Shown: positions 37,676-47,600 of the stretch, one piece after another
How the letters are laid out: the number at the start of each line of letters is the position of its first letter
How positions within the stretch are numbered: position 1 is the first letter of the stretch
From: AP-15 sp963846635
Lineage (GTDB): Bacteria > Pseudomonadota > Alphaproteobacteria > ATCC43930 > CGMCC-115725
Length of the DNA: 64,000 nt
Reading direction: 5' to 3'
NCBI GenBank assembly: GCA_963846635.1
Contig: CAWJXM010000039.1
Coordinates: 12,129 to 76,128 of the forward strand
Position numbers and translations under genes: made by a program
Notes under the pieces: generated by a model
The model's database searches: none
Seen by the model: only the letters and a program-made list of their open reading frames with translations
What the model was told of the DNA's origin: nothing

Positions 37676-38884
37676 TCACGCCGGTTTTGTTACCGCGAGC
37701 TGCGTGACACTCGCCAGCGGCCGCCACAAATGATGCACGCCGGCCGCCTCGGCGCGGCTGACGCCGATTCGGGTCAGGCTGCCGCCATAACGCGCTTGCC
37801 ACTCGAAGAGTCGCGCTTCGCCCTCGATGCTGACGACATTGGCGACGAGCCGCCCGCCCGGCCGTAATGCTGTCCACATCGCCGGCAGCAAACCGGGCGT
37901 AGCGATACCGCCGCCGACGAAAATCGCATCCGGCGGAGGCAAATCGACGAGCGCCTCGGGTGCCCGCTCGATGATGACGTGCAACCCCGGCACGCCAAGA
38001 GACGAGGCGTTGCGGGCGATTATCGCAGCGCGTGCCGGATCGCACTCGACCGCAACCGCGGTGCAACCCTCACCCGCGCGCAGCCACTCGATCGCGATCG
38101 AGCCGCAGCCGGCGCCGACATCCCACAAATTCTCGCCGGTCAGAGGCGCCAGAGCCGCCAATGTCGCAGCCCGCACTTCCCGCTTGGTCAGCTGGCCGTC
38201 ATGCTCGAACGCATCGTCGGGCAAACCCGCAAGCTGCGAGAACATTCGCGCTTCCGGTCCGGGGCGGCATTCGAGTGCGACCGTGTTGAGGTCGGGGACC
38301 CGCTTTTCGCCCCAATCCTGGGCCTCGGCGGAAACCACAGCCTCATACGGCCCGCCGAGATTGCTGCATACCGTGAGCCGGCTCGGGCCCCAGCCGATCC
38401 CGGTCAACAGCGCAGCGATTGCGGCGGGAGTGGCGCCATCCTTGGAGAGTGCCAGCACGCGGCGGCCGGGCATCAGCTGCAGACGCAATGCGTCGAGCGG
38501 GCGCGCGTGCAGACTGATCGCGGCACATTCGGCGAGCGGCCAGCCGAGCCGGGCAGCAGCGAGGCTGAACGCGCTCGGCTGCGGCATGATCGTCATTTCG
38601 GCGTGCGGGAAGCGGCGCACCAAGACCGCGCCAACCCCGTACCATAGCGGATCGCCGCTTGCCAGCACCACGACCCGCCGGCCGCGCCATGCCGCGATGG
38701 TCTCGACCGTGCGGGCGAGCGGCCGCTCCCATGCGAGCCGCTCGGCGCTCCCGGCGAGCGGCACCATCGCCAGATGGCGCAGGCCCCCAACCAGCAGCTC
38801 GGCGGTTTCGATCAAGGCCCGCGCCGCCGGCGACAGGCTATCGATACCGTCTTCGCCGATGCCGATGACGGCGAGCCAGCGCAT
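37676..38884 (-). CDS. cobL: Precorrin-6Y C5,15-methyltransferase (decarboxylating)
   Basis: 402 residues from ATG 38884 (TGATG overlap with the cobH stop). It is a two-domain enzyme. The N-terminal tetrapyrrole methylase (LAVIGIGEDGIDSLSPAARA, VVVLASGDPLWYGVG, MPQPSAFSLAAARLGWPL) equals CbiE and methylates C5. The C-terminal SAM domain (NLWDVGAGCGSIAIEWLRAG, DAIFVGGGIATPGLLPAMW) equals CbiT and does C15 methylation and decarboxylation. Full length and intact. Confidence 0.92.
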   Translation of the reverse strand: MRWLAVIGIGEDGIDSLSPAARALIETAELLVGGLRHLAMVPLAGSAERLAWERPLARTVETIAAWRGRRVVVLASGDPLWYGVGAVLVRRFPHAEMTIMPQPSAFSLAAARLGWPLAECAAISLHARPLDALRLQLMPGRRVLALSKDGATPAAIAALLTGIGWGPSRLTVCSNLGGPYEAVVSAEAQDWGEKRVPDLNTVALECRPGPEARMFSQLAGLPDDAFEHDGQLTKREVRAATLAALAPLTGENLWDVGAGCGSIAIEWLRAGEGCTAVAVECDPARAAIIARNASSLGVPGLHVIIERAPEALVDLPPPDAIFVGGGIATPGLLPAMWTALRPGGRLVANVVSIEGEARLFEWQARYGGSLTRIGVSRAEAAGVHHLWRPLASVTQLAVTKPA

Positions 38885-39510
38885 CACCGGCGGCGAGCCA
38901 GTGCGTTGATCGCGGCAGCAGCAATCGCGCTGCCGCCGCGCCGGCCATGCAAGGTGATGAACTCGATCCTCTGCCCAAAGGCGGCAAGCGCCGTCTTGGC
39001 CTCGGTTGCACCGACAAACCCGACCGGAAAGCCCAGGATGACGGCCGGCCTCGCGGCACCCTCAGCCAGAATTTCGAGCAGCCGAAACAAGGCCGTCGGC
39101 GCGTTGCCGATCGCGACCACAGCGCCGGCGAGATGCGGCCGCCACAGCTCGACCGCCGCCGCCGAGCGCGTCGTCCGTTGTGCGGCAGCCAGTCCGGCAA
39201 CAGTTGGATCGCGCAAGAAACACAGGATTTCGTTCGCATCGGGAAGCCGCTCGCGGCTGATGCCGGCGGCCACCATCGTTGCGTCGACAAGGACCGGCGC
39301 ACCGGCCAGCAGTGCCGCCTGGCTCACAGCGGCTGCCTTAGCCGACCACGCGAGATCGTCAAGGATCGCGACGTCGCCTGCGGCGTGCGCGATCCGCTCC
39401 GCCACCCGCCGCAACGAACGCGGAAAGCGCGTAAGATCAGCTTCCGCCCTGACCAGCGCCAATGACCGGCGCGAGATCGCGCCCGGATCGCGCAGATAGT
39501 CGTAACGACG
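38884..39510 (-). CDS. cobH: Precorrin-8X methylmutase
   Basis: About 208 residues, stop at 38884. It moves a methyl from C11 to C12 to make hydrogenobyrinate. Family blocks: YDYLRDPGAISRRSLALVRA at the N terminus, RIAHAAGDVAILDDL with the catalytic His, GAPVLVDATMVAAGISRERL, and FPVGFVGATEAKTALA with HGRRGGSAIAAAA at the end. The frame is open upstream through a palindromic repeat into the unknown gene, with no clear ATG/GTG/TTG in the right place, so the start near 39510 is a guess. The repeat seems to have displaced or erased the normal start region. Confidence 0.85.
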   Translation of the reverse strand, partial: RRYDYLRDPGAISRRSLALVRAEADLTRFPRSLRRVAERIAHAAGDVAILDDLAWSAKAAAVSQAALLAGAPVLVDATMVAAGISRERLPDANEILCFLRDPTVAGLAAAQRTTRSAAAVELWRPHLAGAVVAIGNAPTALFRLLEILAEGAARPAVILGFPVGFVGATEAKTALAAFGQRIEFITLHGRRGGSAIAAAAINALARRR

Positions 39511-39515
39511 CGGCG

Positions 39516-39585
39516 GCCCCTCACCCCGGTCCTCTCCCCGCAAGCGGGGAGAGGGAGGGACCCGCCCAGCGGGAGGGTGAAGGGC
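39516..39585. repeat. GC-rich palindromic element between the unknown gene and cobH
   Basis: The core palindrome (TCTCCCCGCAAGCGGGGAGA) lies inside GCCCCTCACC... and ...GGTGAAGGG arms. It is read through in frame on the - strand, giving the peptide PPSPRLRGEDRGEG, which joins the end of the unknown gene to cobH. It is closely similar to the copy inside cobQ (43164-43231). Confidence 0.75.
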
Positions 39586-40484
39586 GTCTCCCGTAACCGA
39601 AATGGGGTGCTGGCGCGCGGCGGTGACGCCAAGCGTCCAGGCCTCTTCGCGCTCGACGACATCGCGCTGAGCGCATGTCAAACCCGGGTCGCCGGAAAAG
39701 AGCGCCGCGAGTTCGCCGGCGCGGTCGCGGGCGGCGAGATGTCCGGCCACGGCTCGCACTTGTGCGGCATCTTTGGTCTCGTCGGGCCCGCGCTCGACCG
39801 CCCACAATGACGGATACACTTCCGCCATGACGATCGGCGCCTGATGTGGCGGCCGGAGGCCGGTTTCAAATGGCCAGACCTGCGCCTGATCGCGCCACCG
39901 CTGGTCGTCGCGCAGAGCGCGTACCACCGGAATGCCGGTCAGAGCCTGCCCCCGACCGACCCAGCCCCAAGCAGCTTCCAGCAGGGCTGCGCGCTTGGAA
40001 TGTACAAATCGACGAGGCGGCGCTCGGCGAGCCCATCGCTGTCGTGGCGGTGATGATGTTTGCCCTGCAAATGCCTTCGCACCGGCGCTGCGGGGCAGCC
40101 CCAGAACGGAAACGCGCCGCCGGAAATGCGGCAATTGAGTGCCTCGGCGACATCGAAGCGATTATTGCGATTGAACTCGTCGTCCTCGACGAGCGAAGCG
40201 ATCTCGTTCCAAATCGCCCGCCATGGCAGACCCGACAGACCGAGCCGGGCGGCAAAACCGGCCGGATAGCCGAATGGGAAATCAAAGCCGAGCAAAACCC
40301 GCCGACCCCTCTCCCGCGCCGCCGCCAACCACTCGGCGAGCAGCACGCGCGCCGCATGACGGGTTGGGGCATTGAACAGCGTCTCACCTGCAATATCACG
40401 CCGGCACAGCCAGATGCTGTCGCGGCCGAGGCGCGGTACATTCGCGGCGCTCCAATCGACCATGATGACGGTGTCGAACATCAT
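39586..40484 (-). CDS. Conserved unknown protein in cobalamin cluster, apparent frameshift
   Basis: The start ATG 40484 overlaps the cbiX stop (ATGATG/TGA). The N-terminal part reads VIMVDWSAANVPRLGRDSIW, VLLGFDFPFGYPAGFAARLG and CRISGGAFPFWGCPAAPVRR. After a shift near 39945 it continues GQALTGIPVVRALRDDQRW, VWPFETG and VMAEVYPSLWAVERGPDETK. The alternation of VDWSAA, FDFPFGYP and AEVYPSLW motifs recalls RNase H-fold proteins such as DUF429, but I cannot assign the family firmly. About 300 residues. Its place between cbiX and cobH suggests a link to corrin synthesis. It has no stop before the palindromic repeat, so as written it fuses to CobH; I regard that as secondary. Confidence 0.65.
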
Positions 40485-41413
40485 CGATGGTGGTAGTCGT
40501 GACCGTGCTGGTGCGGATGGGGATGGCCATGCCCATCGGGGGCGCCGACGCCAATGCCGCGGACATGATGATGATGGCCAGCTTGAGGCGCGCCGGCGTC
40601 GGCTTCGTAGCCGATGATCTGGGTGCGGTATTTGCAAAGCTGGCAATTCATCGCCGGCTGAGCTTCGTGCAATTCCGCAACCCGCTCGCAAAAGGCATCG
40701 AGCACGGCGGGATGGTCGCGCAGATAGGGCGCGTCGACGAATTCGATATCGGGAAACCGCCGTGCGACCGCTGCACTCTGGGCGTAGATGCGTTTGACCA
40801 GAACACCGGTGAACAGGAAATACGGGAACACGACGATGCGGCGAAAGCCGAGCCGCACTGCCCGCGTCAGCGCCTGATCGACGCGCGGATGAGCAACACC
40901 GCTGTAAGCGGTTTCGGCCCAGCCGAACCCCATCCCCTCCCACAGCATGCGCGCGACTTTGGCGATATTCGAGTTGGCGTCTGGATCATTGGTGCCGCGC
41001 CCGACGACGAGGAGCAAACTCTCGCTTCGACCCACACCGTTCAGCGGCACCGCCTCGCCAATCCGGTCGGCGGCCGCCCGCAGCAGGTTTGGGTCGATCG
41101 CCAGGTCGCGGCCGAACCGCACCTCGATCTCGGGATGGTCCGCGGCAAAGCTGTTGACCTCCCAAGGCAAATCGTTCTTGACATGGCTCGCCGCGAACAA
41201 CATCCCGGGGACGGCGAGGATGCGACGGGCACCGCGCCCAGCCAGTGCTGCAAGTGCGTCGCGGATCGTCGGGCGAGCAAATTCGAGATAGCCGGTAGCG
41301 AAATCGACGCCGGGCAGCCGCCCGCGTAGCGCCAGTGCCAGCAATTCGAACTCGGCGATTGCCTCCGGATCGCGGCTGCCATGGCCACAAATCAGCACCG
41401 CCGTTTCCGTCAT
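40481..41413 (-). CDS. cbiX: Sirohydrochlorin cobaltochelatase-like protein with His-rich tail
   Basis: 310 residues from ATG 41413. Two-lobed class II chelatase: AVLICGHGSRDPEAIAEFEL with the metal-binding His, RILAVPGMLFAASHVKNDLP in the first lobe, and VVGRGTNDPDANSNIAKVA and VFPYFLFTGVLVKRIYAQ in the second. The C terminus has CQLCKYRTQIIGYE (a CxxC pair) and then a tail with 14 or so His residues ending HGHDYHHR, likely a metal reservoir. It would insert Co2+ into sirohydrochlorin. It is divergent from cobD with only 41 bases between starts, and overlaps the next gene. Confidence 0.85.
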   Translation of the reverse strand: MTETAVLICGHGSRDPEAIAEFELLALALRGRLPGVDFATGYLEFARPTIRDALAALAGRGARRILAVPGMLFAASHVKNDLPWEVNSFAADHPEIEVRFGRDLAIDPNLLRAAADRIGEAVPLNGVGRSESLLLVVGRGTNDPDANSNIAKVARMLWEGMGFGWAETAYSGVAHPRVDQALTRAVRLGFRRIVVFPYFLFTGVLVKRIYAQSAAVARRFPDIEFVDAPYLRDHPAVLDAFCERVAELHEAQPAMNCQLCKYRTQIIGYEADAGAPQAGHHHHVRGIGVGAPDGHGHPHPHQHGHDYHHR

Positions 41414-41454
41414 CGGTTGACCCTCCCCCACCCGCAGCCGAGACTGCCGCCGCC

Positions 41455-42446
41455 ATGATCCCGGTCGCCGCCAACCCGTTGCTGCTGCTCGCCGTCGGCC
41501 TTGCGGTCGATGCCTGGTTTGGCGACATGCCGGCATTGTTCGCTCATGTCCCGCACCCGGTGGTCCTGGCGGGCCGTGCGGTCGCTTTTTCGACCGTAAA
41601 CTGAACCGCGAGATCCGCAGCGAGGCCTCGCGCCGCGTGCGGGGGATTCTCACTGTTTTCGTGCTGGTCGGCGGCGCCGCAGCACTCGGGCTGGCGATCG
41701 CGAGCCTGTGCCGCAGCAGCGCTGCCGGCGCGGCGGTCGAGATCCTGCTGATCGCGACCCTTGTCGCCCAACGCAGCCTGTTCGAACACGTCGCTGCGGT
41801 CGCACGCGCTCTCGCCGGTGGCGGTCTTCCCGCCGGGCGCGATGCAGTGCGGCATATCGTCGGCCGCGACCCTGCCAGCCTCGATGCCTACGGCGTCGCA
41901 CGCGCCGCGATCGAAAGTCTCGCCGAGAATTTCAGCGACGGCGTTGTAGCGCCGGCCCTCTGGTATCTGGTGCTCGGATTGCCGGGGCTGTTCGCCTACA
42001 AGATGGCCAACACGCTCGACAGCATGATCGGCCACACAACGCCGCACTACCGCGCGTTTGGCTGGGCGGCAGCGCGTTTTGACGATCTCGCCAATCTGGT
42101 ACCAGCGCGGCTCAGTGGGGCGCTGATTGCGGCAGCCGCCGTCTTTTCGCGCAGCGGAAGACCGGCGCGCGCGGTCGTCATCATGCTGCGCGACGCGCGC
42201 AAGCACCGCTCGCCAAATGCCGGTTGGCCCGAGGGTGCGATGGCCGGCGCTCTCGGCTTGGCGCTGGCCGGTCCGCGCCGTTACGGCGAGGTCGTTGTCG
42301 CCGATCCCTGGGTCGGTGACGGGAGTGCGCGCGCCGCGCCCCGGGACATCGACCGCGCGCTCGTGATCTACAAGAATGCTTGTCTGATCCTGTGGGGTCT
42401 CGTTATGGGTGCGTGGCTTGCCGGCCATCTCAGGCTCCTCGCCTGA
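41455..42446 (+). CDS. cobD: Adenosylcobinamide-phosphate synthase, apparent frameshift
   Basis: CobD/CbiB attaches the aminopropanol-type arm to adenosylcobyric acid; it is an inner-membrane protein. ATG 41455 begins with LLLLAVGLAVDAWFGDMPAL and HPVVLAGRAVAF; the frame then hits a stop at 41604. One T short in a run of five near 41588 explains this: with one more T the sequence reads FFDRKLNREIRSEASRRVRG and joins the rest (LAENFSDGVVAPALWYLVLG, YKMANTLDSMIGH, WAAARFDDLANLVPARLS). About 330 residues in total, normal for CobD. The tail overlaps the convergent cobQ by 17 bases. Confidence 0.85.
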
Positions 42447-43963
42447 GCAGTGGTGGTCGCGCTACGGCAAGGAGACGGGCGAGATCGAGGTGCTGCTCAA
42501 GGTGGTCGGCGAGCGCATCGAGGGTGGTGTCGACGAGCTGCTCGTAGGCGACGGCACCGATACCAGCGCCCAGCCTCGCGAGAAAGGCACGGCGAAAACC
42601 GTCCCTCGTGAAAAGGCCGTGCAGATAGCACCCGGCGACGCGGCCATCCGAGCTGATCGCTCCGTCCTGCCCGCTCGTGAGGCGCAGCATTGGCCTCACC
42701 ACGCCGGGCCCGCTCGTGTTGCCGAGATGGATCTCATACCCAGCAACCGGCAATCCGCTCGCGATATCGATCCCTGCGGTGTGCCCAAGCTGCTTTTCGC
42801 CGCCGAGCACCGTGTCGACCTCGAGCAGCCCGAGCCCGGCAACCTTCTCTGCCCGGCCTTCGATCCCGAGTGGATCGGCAATTGTTCGCCCGAGCATCTG
42901 GTAGCCACCGCACAGGCCGAGGATGTGCCCGCCGTGACGGCGATGCGCCAAGATGTCGATGTCCCAGCCTTCGCCGCGCAGAAACATGAGATCGGCGATC
43001 GTTGCCTTCGAGCCTGGTACGATCACCAGCGCCGCGTCGCGCGGTATGGGGCGACCCGGCCGGACGATGTCGATCTCGACACCCGGCTCGGCCCGCAATG
43101 GGTCGAGATCGTCGAAATTGGCGATCCGCGGCAGCAGCGGCACCGCTATGCGGACCGGCGATTGCCCCTCAGCCCTTCCCTTTCCCCGCTTGCGCGGAGA
43201 AAGCGGGACCTGCGCAGCGGGAGGCTGAGTGGCCAGCGCCAGCGAATCTTCGGCGGGGAGCGACCCCGCGGCAGCGAAGTAGGGCACGACACCGAATGAG
43301 GACAATCCTGTGCGCCCCGCGATCGCCGCAATTCCGCTTTCGAATAGGCGCGGGTCGCCGCGGAATTTGTTGATGATGTAACCCGGCGAGCAGGGCTCGC
43401 TCGTGCTGCGCCAACAGGCCATAGGTCCCGACCAATTGAGCGATAACGCCGCCGCGCTCGATGTCGCCGATCAGCACAACCGGCACGTCCGCCGCCTCGG
43501 CAAATCCCATATTGGCGATGTCGCCGGCGCGCAGATTGATTTCGGCGGGGCTGCCGGCCCCTTCGACCAGGACCAGATCGGCATCCGTGGTGAGGCGAGT
43601 AAACGCGCCAAGCACCCGCGGTAGTAGGTCTGGCGCTAACCGGCGATAGTCGGCGGCGGACGAGCTTCCCCACACCCGGCCGTCGACAACGATTTGCGCC
43701 CCGCCTTCCGACTGCGGCTTCAACAGGACCGGGTTCATATCGGTGATCGGCTGGACCCCGCAGGCGCGCGCCTGCAAAGCCTGAGCTCGGCCGATCTCGC
43801 CGCCATCGGCAGTGACCGCGGCGTTGTTTGACATGTTTTGCGGCTTGAACGGTCGCACCCGCATGCCGCGCCGGGTGAAGGCGCGCGCCATCCCCGCCAG
43901 CAGCAAGGATTTGCCGACATCCGACCCGGTGCCCTGCAGCATCAGCGCACGGGTTATCGTCAT
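42430..43963 (-). CDS. cobQ: Cobyric acid synthase, apparent frameshift and in-frame repeat insertion
   Basis: It amidates four side chains of adenosylcobyrinic diamide. The N-terminal dethiobiotin-synthetase-like domain has LMLQGTGSDVGKSLLLAGMA (P-loop), FKPQNMSNNAAVT and VLVEGAGSPAEINLRAGDIA. After a shift near 43395 come GYIINKFRGDPRLFESGI and the class I glutamine amidotransferase domain with GLCGGYQMLG (catalytic Cys) and VAGCYLHGLF. Between LPAEDSLALA and VRIAVPLLPRIANFDDLDP an extra stretch of about 24 residues (PPAAQVPLSPRKRGKGRAEG) is encoded by a palindromic repeat. It replaces the short linker that normally joins the two domains and keeps the frame. Confidence 0.85.
43164..43231. 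repeat. GC-rich palindromic element inserted in cobQ coding sequence
   Basis: GCCCCTCAGCCCTTCCCTTT leads into an imperfect hairpin around CCGCTTGCGCGG, followed by GCGGGACCTGCGCAGCGGGA. Base order and the encoded peptide match the copy at 39516-39585. It lies in the interdomain linker of CobQ and adds a multiple of three bases, so the reading frame is kept. Confidence 0.75.
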
Positions 43964-44018
43964 ACTTGGCACATGCCGCCCGGGTACGGGCATGCCGGTG
44001 CAGTATTATCGCCGGCCA

Positions 44019-44642
44019 TCAGAATTCGATGCCTTGCTGGGCTTTGATGCCGGCGCGGAATGGATGTTTGACGAGCGTCATCTCGGTTACGAGATCGGCC
44101 GCTTCGATCAGTTCAGGCTTGGCATTGCGGCCGGTGACGACGACGTGCAGGTCGCGCGGCTTTTGCTTCAGCGCCGCGACGACTTCATCAATCGGCAGAT
44201 AATCGTAGCGCAACACGATGTTGAGCTCGTCGAGCAGCACCAGCCGGTAGGACGGATCGGCAATCATCACCTTTGCGGTCTCCCATGCCCGGCACGCCGC
44301 GGCGATGTCGCGAGCGCGATCCTGCGTATCCCAGGTGAACCCCTCGCCCATCGCCCGGCAGGTCACGAGATCGCCAAAGCGTTCGAGGGCGATCCGCTCG
44401 CCGGTGCTCCATGCGCCTTTGACAAATTGGACGATGCCGACCCGCATGCCGTGGCCGAGGCAGCGCAGCACCAAGCCAAACGCTGCGGTCGATTTGCCCT
44501 TGCCCTTGCCGGTATGGACGATCAGAAGCCCACGCTCCTCGGTCTTGGTGGCCAGCATGCGTGCGCGGACTTCTTTGCGCCGTGCCGCCTTCTCGTTGTG
44601 GCGTCGGTTGATCTCCTCTTCGGTTTCGACGGGGTCGGTCAT
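44019..44642 (-). CDS. cobO: Cob(I)yrinic acid a,c-diamide adenosyltransferase
   Basis: 207 residues from ATG 44642. It transfers the adenosyl group from ATP to Co(I) of the corrinoid. It is a RecA-like fold of the CobA/CobO type: the P-loop GLLIVHTGKGKGKSTAAFGL, VGIVQFVKGAWSTGERIALE and the DELNIVLRYDYLPIDEVVAA block, with VVTGRNAKPELIEAADLVTE near the C terminus. The start overlaps the natural cobN stop by four bases (ATGA, 44639-44642). Intact and of normal length. Confidence 0.92.
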   Translation of the reverse strand: MTDPVETEEEINRRHNEKAARRKEVRARMLATKTEERGLLIVHTGKGKGKSTAAFGLVLRCLGHGMRVGIVQFVKGAWSTGERIALERFGDLVTCRAMGEGFTWDTQDRARDIAAACRAWETAKVMIADPSYRLVLLDELNIVLRYDYLPIDEVVAALKQKPRDLHVVVTGRNAKPELIEAADLVTEMTLVKHPFRAGIKAQQGIEF

Positions 44643-47600
44643 CGGCCGCACCATTGCTTCAGAGCTCTCGCGCGCGCTGTTGCGGCGCGGCCGCCACAAC
44701 CCGCGATCGATCGCTTCAGAAAATCGGCGGCTGGTTTCGGCAAGTGCCGCCGGATTGTGCTCGGCCATAAAGCCGCGCACCGCGTCATCGGCGAGGTAGG
44801 CATCGTAAAGTGCATCGAAATGCGCATCGTCGACGGCGCGCGTGGTCGCGGCAAAGGCGAAGAGGTAGTCGACTGTCGCGGCGATCTCGGCCGCCCCCTT
44901 ATAGCCGTGGCGCATGACCCCCTTGATCCAGCGCGGGTTCGCGGCGCGCCCGCGAACCACCCTGCCGATCTCCTCGCGCAAGCTGCGAATGACCGGCCTT
45001 TCCGGCCGCGAATGGTCATTGTGCCAGACCGCCGGGACCCGGCCCGAGAGCTGTCGGACGACCAGCGCCAAGCCGCCCTCGAACTGGTAATAATCGTCGC
45101 TGTCGAGCAGGTCGTGCTCGCGATTGTCCTGGTTGTGCAGATACCGCATCGGCGGCGGCGAGGCGCTGTTCGAGCATTTCTCGCTCGGTCTCTCCTTCGG
45201 CGCCGGCGCCATAGGCATAGCCGCTCCAGCCGAGCCAAGTCGCCGCGAGATCGCCTTCGTCATCCCAGATCCGCTCGTCGATCAGCGTCTGCAGCCCGGC
45301 GCCATAGGCGCCCGGTTTTGAACCGAAAACGCGATAGCCGGCGCGGCGCGCCGCTGCCTCCGGCGCGATGCCTTGCGCTTCCAATGCGGCGCGATCAGCG
45401 GCGAAACGCGCCGCAAGCGGATTGACCGCGGGCGGCTCGTCCAGTGCCGCGACCGCGCGCGCCGCCGAGTCGACGAGGTCGATCAGCCCGGGAAAAGCAT
45501 CGCGGAAGAAGCCCGAAACCCGCAATGTGACATCGACCCGCGGCCGATCGAGTACCGAAGCGGGCAATATTTCGAACCCGGTCACTCGGCCGCTCGAGCG
45601 TTCCCAGACCGGGCGCACACCCATCAATGCCAATGCTTGTGCGATATCGTCCCCGCCGGTGCGCATGTTGGCGGTGCCCCAGGCCGACAGCGCGACCCGC
45701 TCCGGATAAGCGCCGTATTCCTGAGCGTGGCGCTCGACCAGCAGCGCCGCCGACTTCCACCCCAATAGCCAAGCCGCCTCGGTCGGCACCGCGCGGTTAT
45801 CGAGCGAAAAGAAATTGCGGCCGGTCGGCAACACCTCGGGGCGGCCGCGGCTTGGCGCCCCGGACGGTCCCGGCGCCACGAACCGCCCGTCAAGCCCGGC
45901 TAGCAGCCCCGCGATCTCCGCGCCGCCGCAACTTGCCACGGCCGGGCATAGGCTACACTCGATCCAGTCGAGCACGGCGCGGGTCTGTCGCCATCCGGGG
46001 CCCGGCTCGGCCTCGCGGGCGACAAGCCGCAATGCCAACTCTTCCAGCCGCTCGACCGTATCCCCAGCGGTCCACCACGGCTCGTCATTGCTCAGCGCAG
46101 CCGGGCGCGGGCCGGTCCATGCTTCGGCGGGGTCGAGGATAAGCGGATCGACGGCAAGATCGAGATCGGCTGCAAGCGCACGCAACAGCGAGATGTCTTC
46201 GGGGCGAGAGCCGCGAGTCGGGCGGGCAAAGGCGACGAGCAACGCATCGAGTTGCTCGCCACTCGGGCTTTGCCCGAAGACGTGGAGCCCGTCGCGGATC
46301 TGCAATTCCTTCAGCTCGCACAAAAATCCGTCGAGCTTGCGCAAAGCCGTCGCGGCGTCCTCGTCTGTGCCGATCCCGCAATCGCCGTCGAGCCCGGCGG
46401 CGCGCGCATGTTCCAGGATCGCGGCGGCGAGCGGGTCCGTCCGGCGCGCATCGCCTTGGGCAGCCTCGTAGTATTCATCGATCAGATGTTCGAGTTCGGC
46501 CATCACCCCGTAGCTGCCGGCGCGGGTCAAGGGCGGCGTCAGATGATCGACGATGACGGCCTCGGCACGGCGCTTGGCTTGCGTCCCCTCCCCCGGATCG
46601 TTGACGATGAATGGGTAAAGATGCGGCAGCGGTGGCAACGCTACCTCGGGGAAGCATTCCGCCGATAGGGCGAGGGCCTTTCCCGGCAGCCATTCGAGCG
46701 TGCCATGCTTGCCGAGATGAATGATCGCGTCGGCGCGAAATTCTTGGGCCAGCCAGGCGTAGGCGGCGAGATAACCGTGCGGCGGCACCAGCGCCGGGTC
46801 GTGATAGGTCGATTTCGGGTCGATGTTGTAGCCACGCGCCGGTTGGATCAGCACCGCGACATTGCCGGAGCGAAAGCCGGGAACCGCGAACCGCCCGCAA
46901 TCGAGCCGTCCCGGGCGGAAAAAGGGATCGCGCTCGCCCGGCCCCCAGCGTGCGGTCACCGCCTCTTGCACCGGGGGCGGCAAGCTCGCAAAGAACGCCG
47001 AATAATCGGCAAACGACAGGGTTTCCGAAGCCGGGGCGCCCGGGTTGGCATTGGTCGGGCCGGCCAGCAGCGCTTCGATCAGCGCTCGGGGGTCCTCGGG
47101 CATGTCACCGACCCGGTAGCCGGCCTCGGCCAACGCCCTCGCGATCGCGATTGCCGACGCAGGCGTATCGAGCCCCACACCATTACCGATGCGGCCATCG
47201 CGGTTCGGGTAATTGGCAAGGATCAGCGCGACCCGTCGCTCTCTTGGCGGCTTTTGCCGCAGCCGCGCCCAGTTGCGTGCGAGGTCGGCGACAAAATTAA
47301 TGCGATCGGCGACAGGCTGGTAGCCGATCGAGATCGGCTTCGGTCTCGGGTCGCGGCCGAGCGGCGCCTTGAACGACACGGCGCGCGACAAAATGCGGCC
47401 GTCGATCTCCGGCAAAGCGACATTCATCGCCAGATCGCGCGGGCCGAGCCCGCGCGTGCCCGCGCGCCAACTCCGCTCGTCATTGCCGGCAAACACGACT
47501 TGCAGCACCGGGCAGTCGGCGGCGGCGAGCAGATCCGGCGTCGCGCCGGTTCGCGCCGAAAACCCGGTCGCGTTCAAGATCACGGCCGGCGTTATTTCGG

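Noticed and set aside
38884..40134. Genuine two-domain fusion of the unknown protein with CobH
   Set aside because: The joining stretch is only the translated palindromic repeat, and the same peptide occurs in CobQ; a repeat insertion is the simpler explanation.
44019..45263. Continuous frame joining the CobN C terminus to CobO as if fused
   Set aside because: The true cobN end (LKQWCGR, TGA at 44639) overlaps the cobO ATG by four bases in a neighbouring frame; the joined frame arises from a shift near 44670.
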